A program made the translations under genes and the position numbers. From Actinomadura opuntiae (GTDB lineage: Bacteria > Actinomycetota > Actinomycetes > Streptosporangiales > Streptosporangiaceae), in assembly GCF_030283205.1 (NCBI RefSeq), contig NZ_JASNWF010000003.1:310001-374000 (forward strand): 64,000 nt of DNA. The letters are read 5' to 3'. The first letter of the stretch is position 1. Every line of letters begins with the position of its first letter. This document shows, piece by piece, positions 57,881 to 64,000 of the stretch. Below the pieces are notes generated by a model. That model was not told the DNA's origin and did no database searches. It saw nothing but the letters and a program-made list of their open reading frames with translations.

Positions 57881-58982
57881 CATCTACTGGCGCATCGCGA
57901 TGGAGGGCGACGCGCCCGCGCTGCGGCTCGGCGACATCACCCGCGGCGGCTTCGGCCCGTACCTGCCCGGCAGCCTCGGCCCCGGCCTGCGCGACGCCGC
58001 GCCGGACGGGTACGGCCCCCTCGACTACATGGCGGAGGTGGCGCGGGCGACCGAGCGGTCCGGGTTCGTCGGCGGGCTGATGCCGTCCTTCCCCGAGACC
58101 GACGACCCGTGGGCGGCCGCCGCCGCGCTGGCCGGGGAGACCACCGCCTACCGGTTCATGATCGCCTTCCAGCCGGGATTCCTGCATCCCGTCCAGGCTG
58201 CGCGGATGTCGGCGTCGTTGCAGGCGGCGACGGGCGGACGCGTCGTCTACAACATCATCTCGGGCGGCGGCGGGCCGCAGCAGCTGTGGTGGGGCGACAA
58301 GGTCGACCACGACGACCGGTACGCCCGCACGTCGGAGTTCCTCGACGTGCTGAAGGGCGTGTGGGACGGCCCGTTCGACCACGAGGGCCGCTTCTACCGG
58401 GTCGAGGGCGCGGCGCTCCCGCCGGAGCTGCGCGGGCAGCCGTTCCCGGAGATCTACTTCTCCGGCTCGTCGCCCGCCGCGATCGCCGCCGCGGGCCGCC
58501 ACGCCGACCACTACCTGTCCTGGCTGGAGCCGTTCGACGCGCTCGCCGCGAAGTTCGACCTCGTCCGCGAGCACAGCGACACTCCCCCGAAGTTCGCGGT
58601 CCGCGTGGACGTCCTCGCCCGCGAGACGGAGGAGGAGGCGTGGGAGGAGGTGCGCCGGGGCTGGGCGCGGATCGGCGAAGCGCAGCGCACCCCCGACGCG
58701 AGCGAGTCCGTCGGCTGGCAGCGGGGACGCGAGTTCACCGCCGGCGCCGGCTCCGACCACCGCGACCTCGAAGTGCAGCCCAACGTGTGGGGCGGCTTCA
58801 ACCGGCTCCGGCCCGGGCCGCTGTTCGGGCTCGTCGGCGACTACCACCAGGTCGCCGCGCGGCTCGACGAGCTGATCGACCTCGGCGTGGACGCCTTCAT
58901 CCTCGCGGGCGTCCCCCACCTCGAAGAGGCCCAGCGCGTGGGCCGCCACGTCCTGCCCCTCCTGAAAGGAAAGACATCATGA
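57870..58982 (+). CDS. SsuD-like LLM flavin monooxygenase
   Basis: The 370-residue protein matches the alkanesulfonate monooxygenase (SsuD) group of LLM enzymes in length and motifs: YNIISGGGGPQQLWWGDKVD, then RYARTSEFLDVLKGVWDGPF and PEIYFSGSSPAAIAAAGRHA. It would release sulfite and an aldehyde from a sulfonate, or oxidise a sulfone, with FMNH2 supplied by a reductase not present nearby. GTG 57870 lies inside the previous gene (11-base overlap), and its stop overlaps the next start (ATGA). Confidence 0.88.
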   Translation: MPVDIYWRIAMEGDAPALRLGDITRGGFGPYLPGSLGPGLRDAAPDGYGPLDYMAEVARATERSGFVGGLMPSFPETDDPWAAAAALAGETTAYRFMIAFQPGFLHPVQAARMSASLQAATGGRVVYNIISGGGGPQQLWWGDKVDHDDRYARTSEFLDVLKGVWDGPFDHEGRFYRVEGAALPPELRGQPFPEIYFSGSSPAAIAAAGRHADHYLSWLEPFDALAAKFDLVREHSDTPPKFAVRVDVLARETEEEAWEEVRRGWARIGEAQRTPDASESVGWQRGREFTAGAGSDHRDLEVQPNVWGGFNRLRPGPLFGLVGDYHQVAARLDELIDLGVDAFILAGVPHLEEAQRVGRHVLPLLKGKTS

Positions 58983-59893
58983 CCCTGCGCGTCGGCTACT
59001 TCCCGCAGAACAACTCGCTGTGGGTACTGCGGCACCGCGGCATCCTCGAACGGGCCGTCCCGGACGTGGAGTGGGTCGACCTGCGGTCGCTGCCCGCCGG
59101 GGACCGTCCCGCGCCGACCGAGGGCCTCCCGTCCGGGCACGGCGACCACCTGTTCGACGGCGGCTATGACTTCATCGGCACCGGGTCCACGCCGCCCGTC
59201 ACGGCGCAGGCGAAGGGGCACGACGTCGTCTACGTGGCGATCTCCGGGCCGCGCGTGGAGAACGGCCGGATCGTCGTCCCGGACGACTCGCCGATCGCCG
59301 GCCCCGCCGACCTCAAGGGCCAGCGCGTCGCGCTCGGCCACGGCTCCTGGCAGACCACGCTGCTGCTGCTCGCCCTGGAAAAAGCGGGCTTGACCTGGAG
59401 CGACATCGAACCCGTGGACGCCTACGGCAACGCGGCCGACCTGTTCCTGAACGGCGAGGTCGACGCCTGGGTGGGCTCCTACCCCTACCTCACCGACGTC
59501 GAGCGGCGCCGTCCCGTCCGGACGGTCATCGAGACGCCGGGCCTGTTCAGCCACCGCTCGCTCTGGTTCACCAGCCGGACGTTCGCCACCGAGCGGCGCG
59601 ACGAGCTAGCCGCGATCGTCGCCGCGCTCAAGGAGTCGGACGCCTGGATCGAGGCGAACCCGCGCGAGGCCGCGGCGCTGTTCGCCGCCGACGACGGCGG
59701 CGACGTCGGCGCCTGGGAGCACGCGCTGCGCACCCGTCCGTGGGGCCTGCACCCGGTGGACGATGGGTTCGTCGCCGAGCAGCAGCACGCCGCCGACCTC
59801 TTCCACGCCAACGGCCTCATCCCGCGGCCGGTCACGGTCGCCGACGCGGTCCTGCCCGAGATCAACGAGCTGGTGTCCGCGCCCGCGTCCTGA
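58979..59893 (+). CDS. Leaderless SBP-fold protein, possible second desulfinase-like enzyme
   Basis: The 304-residue protein has the SsuA/NrtA-like binding fold (GYFPQNNSLWVLRHRGILER, then GPADLKGQRVALGHGSWQTT and VDAYGNAADLFLNGEVDAWV) but starts straight into it, with no signal peptide or lipobox. It therefore stays in the cytoplasm unless exported with a partner. The DszB Cys-Pro-Val-Pro active-site strand is absent, so it may be a sensor, chaperone or unrecognised enzyme for the same substrate. It is the last gene of the operon, before a strong terminator. Confidence 0.8.
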   Translation: MTLRVGYFPQNNSLWVLRHRGILERAVPDVEWVDLRSLPAGDRPAPTEGLPSGHGDHLFDGGYDFIGTGSTPPVTAQAKGHDVVYVAISGPRVENGRIVVPDDSPIAGPADLKGQRVALGHGSWQTTLLLLALEKAGLTWSDIEPVDAYGNAADLFLNGEVDAWVGSYPYLTDVERRRPVRTVIETPGLFSHRSLWFTSRTFATERRDELAAIVAALKESDAWIEANPREAAALFAADDGGDVGAWEHALRTRPWGLHPVDDGFVAEQQHAADLFHANGLIPRPVTVADAVLPEINELVSAPAS

Positions 59894-59928
59894 ACGACGC
59901 CGGTACTTCGGCCGCCAAGGCGGAGTCG

Positions 59929-59972
59929 ACGGCCGCGGCCCCGCCCCTTGCCCGGGGCGGGGCCGCGGCCGT
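59929..59972. terminator. 19-bp hairpin terminator ending the organosulfur operon
   Basis: A perfect 19-base stem (59929-59947 with 59954-59972) has a 6-base loop TTGCCC and is nearly all G/C. It lies between two convergent genes, 36 bases after one stop and 8 after the other, and probably ends transcripts from both sides. There is no U tract. Confidence 0.8.
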
Positions 59973-59979
59973 GCCGGTC

Positions 59980-60876
59980 TCAGTTCAGGGTGAACGGTGT
60001 GGCGGCGGCGATGTGGGCGAGCTTGTCGGGGTTGCGGACGAAGTAGATGCCGGTGACGAAACCCTCCTCGAGGCAGATCGCCATGACGCTGTCGATCTCG
60101 CCGTCGAGGCGCAGGAGGAGCGCCGGATCGCCGTTGACGGTGGTGGGCTCGCCGGTCAGCGCGCCTTCCTTGTCGCCGAGGCTGGCGAGGAGGAGGCGGG
60201 CCACCTTCGCCAGGCCCGTGACGGGCCGCAGCGCGGCGCTCCTGACGCCGCCGCCGTCGCTGATCAGGACGACGTCGGGGGCGAGCACGTCCAGCACACC
60301 TTGCAGGTCGCCGGTCTCCACGGCGTGCTGGAACGACGCGAGGGCGGCCTCGGCCTGGCGCGAGGAGACCACTTCGCGAGGCCGGCGGGCGTCGACGTGC
60401 TTGCGGGAGCGGTGCGCGATCTGGCGGACCGCGGCGGGGGTCTTGCCGACCGCCTCCGCGATCTCGTCGTAGTCGACGTCGAAGACCTCGCGCAGGACGA
60501 ACACGGCCCGCTCGGTCGGCGAGAGGGTCTCCAGGACGAGCATCATCGCCATCGACAGGCTCTCGGCGAGCTCGGCGCTCTCGGCGACGTCCGGCGCGGT
60601 GAGCAGCGGCTCGGGCAGCCACGGGCCGACGTAGGACTCCTTGCGGCGCCGCAGGACCCGCAGCCGGTCGAGCGCCCGCCGGGTCGCGACGCGCACGAGG
60701 AACGCGCGCTGGTCGCGGACCTGCTCCAGGTCGACCTCGGCCCAGCGCAGCCAGGTCTCCTGCAGGACGTCCTCGGCGTCGGCCGCCGAGCCGAGGATCT
60801 CGTAGGCGACGGTGAAGAGCAGGTTGCGGTGGGCGACGAAGGCCTCGGTGGCCGGGTCCGCGGCGTGGTCTTGCAT
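59980..60876 (-). CDS. SigJ-type ECF sigma factor with SnoaL-like tail
   Basis: The 298-residue factor has region 2 (NLLFTVAYEILGSAADAEDV, then LQETWLRWAEVDLEQVRDQR), region 4 (LETLSPTERAVFVLREVFDV, then YDEIAEAVGKTPAAVRQIAH) and a C-terminal SnoaL-like domain ending PDKLAHIAAATPFTLN. The tail replaces a separate anti-sigma factor in this group (ECF41-like), which often has a linked oxidoreductase gene as a partner. That is the case here: the NDH-like gene lies 49 bases upstream on the same strand. Confidence 0.9.
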   Translation of the reverse strand: MQDHAADPATEAFVAHRNLLFTVAYEILGSAADAEDVLQETWLRWAEVDLEQVRDQRAFLVRVATRRALDRLRVLRRRKESYVGPWLPEPLLTAPDVAESAELAESLSMAMMLVLETLSPTERAVFVLREVFDVDYDEIAEAVGKTPAAVRQIAHRSRKHVDARRPREVVSSRQAEAALASFQHAVETGDLQGVLDVLAPDVVLISDGGGVRSAALRPVTGLAKVARLLLASLGDKEGALTGEPTTVNGDPALLLRLDGEIDSVMAICLEEGFVTGIYFVRNPDKLAHIAAATPFTLN

Positions 60877-60925
60877 CTTCGAATCCTTCCATGGTGCGGC
60901 GCCGGGGCCGCCCGTGCTCCAGTGG

Positions 60926-62131
60926 CTACGCGACGTGCGCGACCTGGGCGCGCTGCTCCGCGGCCTGGACGCGCTGCTGCCGGGTGTCGTCCTTGGCCTT
61001 CAGGACGCGTGCGCCGGGCTTGCGCGCCTCGTCGGTGAGCTGCTTGACGGTGTGGGAGACGACGAACTCCTTCAGGCGCGCGCCCGGACGGCCGCCGACG
61101 TAGAACCGGATGGCGGTGTCGTCCTTGCGGGCGAACTGGAAGATGCCGGCGCCGCGGCCGAGGCTGACGCACAGCCCGGCGAAGCCGATGCTGATGGCTT
61201 CGGGCCGTCCGCCCTCGATCCGGCGGAGCACGGCGTCGGCGGCGTGCGGGCCGAGCTGGACGGCGGACTGGCAGCCCATCCGGTAGGGCAGGCCCGAGGG
61301 CGAGGCCGCGTCCCCGGCGGCGACGATGCGGTCGTCGTCGACGCTGGTCAGGGTCTCGTCGGTGAGGAGGCGGCCCGCCTCGTCGGTGCTGAGGCCGCTG
61401 CTGGCGGCCAGGTCGGGAACGCCGAAGCCGGCGGCCCAGATGGTCAGGTGGCCGCGCACCTCGCGGCCGTCGGCGAGGTGCACGGCGTCGGCCGCCACGA
61501 ACTCCACCCGGGTGCCGGGGCCTTCGAGGACGGTCACGCCGAGGGCCGCCAGCCGCTTGGCGACGAAGCGGCGGCCGTTCGGGTGGAGGTAGGGGCCGAG
61601 CTGCCCTCCGCAGACGAGGGTGACGGGACGGCCCGCCTCGGCGAGCTCGGCCGCGGTCTCGATGCCGGTGGCCCCGCCGCCGACGACCGTCAGCGCCGCG
61701 GTGGCGGGCGCGGCGGCCACGGTCCGGCGCAGCCGCTCGGCCTCCTCCAGGGTGGCGATCGGGTAGGCGAACTCGTCCGCGCCGGGCACCTCGGGCGCGC
61801 CGCTGCGGCTGCCCACCGCGTAGATCAGGTGGTCGTATCCGAGGGTGGCGCCGCCGGCCAGCGAGACGGTGCGCGCCTCCCGGTCGATCCCGGTCGCGGT
61901 GTCGACCACGAGCTTGACGCGTTCGCTCAGGACGTCCTTGTAGTCGACGACCGCGTCGTCGGACCCCACCACCAGCTGGTGCAGGCGGATGCGCTCGACG
62001 AAGGCCGGACGCGGGTTGACCAGGGTCACGTCCACGTCGTCCCGGCTGGTCAGGCGGTTGGCCGCGAGAACTCCGGCGTATCCCCCGCCGATCACGATGA
62101 CGTCCGTCCGGCCGCCGCTGTGCTTCGTCAT
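60926..62131 (-). CDS. NDH-2-like FAD/NAD(P) oxidoreductase
   Basis: The 401-residue protein is a pyridine nucleotide-disulfide oxidoreductase fold enzyme. The FAD motif VIVIGGGYAGVLAANRL is near the start, the NAD(P) motif ALTVVGGGATGIETAAELAE is in the middle, and the C-terminal FAD contact VAAGDAASPSGLPYRMGCQS follows. It resembles type II NADH dehydrogenases and carotenoid- or quinone-directed reductases at the membrane face. ATG 62131 follows GGAGGAGATC; the longer frame to 62194 is not needed. It precedes the SigJ-type gene, a known pairing. Confidence 0.9.
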   Translation of the reverse strand: MTKHSGGRTDVIVIGGGYAGVLAANRLTSRDDVDVTLVNPRPAFVERIRLHQLVVGSDDAVVDYKDVLSERVKLVVDTATGIDREARTVSLAGGATLGYDHLIYAVGSRSGAPEVPGADEFAYPIATLEEAERLRRTVAAAPATAALTVVGGGATGIETAAELAEAGRPVTLVCGGQLGPYLHPNGRRFVAKRLAALGVTVLEGPGTRVEFVAADAVHLADGREVRGHLTIWAAGFGVPDLAASSGLSTDEAGRLLTDETLTSVDDDRIVAAGDAASPSGLPYRMGCQSAVQLGPHAADAVLRRIEGGRPEAISIGFAGLCVSLGRGAGIFQFARKDDTAIRFYVGGRPGARLKEFVVSHTVKQLTDEARKPGARVLKAKDDTRQQRVQAAEQRAQVAHVA

Positions 62132-62354
62132 GATCTCTCCTCCGTTCGCTCGGGATTCGCCCACTAGGCGTCCGGCGAAGGGAGCTTGTGACAAGAAGTG
62201 GCCCAGATCACATCCGGCGCCGGGTCGTCCCCAACAACTGCGGGTCGTTGTCGTGATCCGCCCCAGGGACGGAGCCGACGGAGCCTTCTCGACATCCGCC
62301 GGCCCCCGATTCTCAGATTTTCTCCGTCTGCCGCCGCCCGCCTTTCACGTACCG

Positions 62355-62492
62355 TCAGCGGAGGTAGTGGTCGAGCAGCCATGTCGTGATCGCGCGGGCG
62401 GCGCCGGTCAGGGCGCCGCGCACAGCGGCGGACGCCAGCAGGAGTCGTTCAGTACGCGTCAGACCGGACGCGGGTGCGGCTGAGGACGTCAT
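62355..62492 (-). CDS. Small hypothetical protein
   Basis: A 45-residue frame begins MTSSAAPASGLTRTERLLLA and ends AARAITTWLLDHYLR. It has an amphipathic helix and GGGAGG about 9 bases before the ATG. It is divergent from the XRE/ATPase gene with a 186-base space. Small proteins of this kind are often found beside XRE regulators in actinobacteria. No family is recognised; the sole support is the ribosome-binding site, composition and position. Confidence 0.45.
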   Translation of the reverse strand: MTSSAAPASGLTRTERLLLASAAVRGALTGAARAITTWLLDHYLR

Positions 62493-62678
62493 CGCTTTGG
62501 CCTCCCTGGTCGTTTCCTCGTTCAGTGGACCTGACCCCATTAACCGGGTGAATCGGCGCCGATCCCACCGATTTCGGATCCGGATGGTGGCGTGGTGGTT
62601 ACGCTCGTGGTCAGGTGTAGATCCGGCTTGGTACGAGTCGGATCCGTCATCGGGCGACAGGGGGGCGAGGGAGGCACG

Positions 62679-64000
62679 GTGCCCAAGCCGTTTCGTCCCG
62701 CGGCCGGTGCGCACGTGTCCTCCCAAGTGCTCGCGGAGCTTGCGCGGCTGTGGGACCAGGCCGTCCACCACGTCGGTCGGCAGGGTGCGCAGGTGACACA
62801 GGACCGGCTGGCCGCCGAATCGGGCGTTGCGAAGACGACGGTGAACTCTTGGGCGACCGGCAAGTCCCTCCCCCGGGACGTGGACCAGCTGGCCAAGGTC
62901 GGTGGCGTCCTGGCCGCCTGGGCCAGGGAGAAACAGGTCACCCACCGAGAGTGGTCGCAGTTGCTGGCGGCTGACCAGGAGGCCCGCGCCGGCTTGTCCG
63001 CCGCCGCGGCGGGCGACCGCGATAAAGGTGTGGGACGGCCCTTGAGCGAGGTGACCGACCCCTTCGCGTTGGAGGTGCACCGGCCGATCACCCCGGAGAG
63101 GGCGGACGATCTGCCGCCGCTTCCGCCGTACGTACAGCGGGCGCATGATGCCCGGTTGGCCCAGGTGGTGGCCCAGGCCGTTGCGGGGCAGAGCGGGATG
63201 GCGGTGCTGGTGGCCGGGTCGTCGGCGGGCAAGACCCGGGCCTTGTGGGAGGCCCTCGCTCTGCTTCGGGAGGCGGACGGGTGGCGGCTGTGGCACCCCT
63301 TCGATCCCACCCGGCCCGAGGCGGCGGTGGCGGAGCTGGACCGGGTCGGATCGTTCACGGTGGTGTGGCTGAACGAGACCCAGGAGTACCTGGGCGCGTC
63401 CGGTGACGGCGGGGAGCGGGTCGCGGCCAAGCTGCGCAGCCTGCTGACCGACCCGGCCAGGGCGCCGGTGCTGGTTTTGGGCACGTTGTGGCCCGAGCAC
63501 CATGCGGCGCTCGTCCAGCAGTCCACCTCGCAGGTGGCCCGGGTGCTGGACGGCGCAGTGATCGAGTTGCCCGAGACCTTCACCGGCGCCGACCTGGACG
63601 CGGTGGCGCGGGCGGCCGGGCACGACGCGCGGCTGGCCGCTGCCGTCGAGCATGCCGAGGACGGTCACATCACCCAGTACCTGGCCGGTGTTCCCGCACT
63701 ACTGGAGCGTTACCGAACCGCTCCCGCATCGGCCAGAGCCTTGATGCACGCGGCAATGGAACTTCGGCTGCTCGGCCACGGCCCCGCTTTGCCTCGCGCC
63801 CTCCTGGCGGCGGCCGCACCCGCCTACCTCACCGATACCCAATGGGATCTAGCCGGTGAAGACTGGTTCGAGGCGGCCTTGGCCTACGCGTCCGTTCCTT
63901 GCAAAGGTGTCCGCGGGCCGCTGACCCTTGCCCGCCCCAGGTCCGGCCGACCGGACTCTGAGCAGCCGACCTATCGTCTGGCCGACTCCCTCGTACAGAT
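62679..64000 (+). CDS. XRE-HTH/P-loop ATPase protein, 3' end beyond window
   Basis: The visible 440 residues begin at GTG 62679, 4 bases after GAGGGAGG, with MPKPFRPAAGAHVSSQVLAE. An XRE-type HTH follows (QDRLAAESGVAKTTVNSWAT, then GKSLPRDVDQLAKVGGVLAA). A P-loop domain comes next with Walker A VAGSSAGKTRALWEAL and a probable Walker B FTVVWLNETQEYL. No stop occurs before base 64000. The layout resembles STAND-like signalling NTPases or conflict-system proteins of actinobacteria, which often carry C-terminal repeats that would lie outside the window. The function is unknown. Confidence 0.78.
   Translation, partial: MPKPFRPAAGAHVSSQVLAELARLWDQAVHHVGRQGAQVTQDRLAAESGVAKTTVNSWATGKSLPRDVDQLAKVGGVLAAWAREKQVTHREWSQLLAADQEARAGLSAAAAGDRDKGVGRPLSEVTDPFALEVHRPITPERADDLPPLPPYVQRAHDARLAQVVAQAVAGQSGMAVLVAGSSAGKTRALWEALALLREADGWRLWHPFDPTRPEAAVAELDRVGSFTVVWLNETQEYLGASGDGGERVAAKLRSLLTDPARAPVLVLGTLWPEHHAALVQQSTSQVARVLDGAVIELPETFTGADLDAVARAAGHDARLAAAVEHAEDGHITQYLAGVPALLERYRTAPASARALMHAAMELRLLGHGPALPRALLAAAAPAYLTDTQWDLAGEDWFEAALAYASVPCKGVRGPLTLARPRSGRPDSEQPTYRLADSLVQ

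Overview
The window is high-GC DNA with GC-rich third codon positions, many GTG starts, ATGA/GTGA stop-start overlaps, and typical actinobacterial families (PucR and IclR regulators, ECF sigma factors with SnoaL-type tails, WXG100 proteins, mycothiol-type TIGR03085, CYTH-CHAD, class III/IV lanthipeptide genes). I infer a filamentous actinomycete, possibly Actinomadura or another Streptosporangiales; that genus-level guess is inference only. I see no rRNA, tRNA, CRISPR array or complete insertion sequence.

Left part (1-29 kb). It opens with a cut ECF sigma factor, an SDR, and two LysR regulators, each divergent from an enzyme (a tautomerase and a quinone-oxidoreductase-like MDR). From about 5 to 26 kb follows a patchwork of small secreted proteins and lipoproteins, stress or detoxification operons, and many gene remains. 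Intact units are an ArsR / SRPBCC / DHFR-like operon, an MBL hydrolase-MFS operon divergent from an AtzG-like/amidase operon with matching TetR operators, a CYTH-CHAD protein, a MetE-like protein, and a type VII-type WXG100 / polymorphic toxin / immunity locus whose toxin gene carries two in-frame stop codons. Remains include IS5-like and DDE transposase pieces, a sigma factor piece, a frameshifted LuxR response regulator, a frameshifted XRE-cupin regulator and a frameshifted SigE-type sigma factor.

Centre (29.3-38.1 kb). This is a compact RiPP cluster: a RamC/VenL-type lanthionine synthetase, an S9 oligopeptidase, a 52-residue precursor and two ABC exporters, all on the + strand and translationally coupled or closely spaced. 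The synthetase has the RamC-like N-terminus but keeps all three zinc ligands in its cyclase. The precursor core has four Ser/Thr and four Cys and no canonical labionin spacing. The precursor has a perfect 11-base Shine-Dalgarno sequence and is followed by a 17-bp GNRA hairpin. This is the best candidate for a new natural product.

Right part (38-64 kb). A scar of truncated LysR and ROK genes follows the cluster. Next come an NmrA-type protein, a membrane-anchored methyltransferase, two PucR regulators around a secreted esterase, a cutinase, a two-gene unit behind a strong palindrome, and broken thrS and M20 peptidase genes. From 49.9 to 59.9 kb lies an organosulfur locus. An IclR regulator is divergent from a DszB-like desulfinase that keeps the Cys/His/Arg active-site pattern, then an ABC importer (lipoprotein, permease, ATPase), two SsuD-like luciferase-type monooxygenases and a leaderless binding-protein-like protein, ended by a 19-bp hairpin. 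An acyl-CoA-dehydrogenase-type flavoprotein and a FAD/NAD(P)-binding protein lie behind the IclR gene on the other strand. The window closes with an NDH-2-like oxidoreductase/SigJ-type sigma pair and the start of an XRE-HTH/P-loop ATPase gene.
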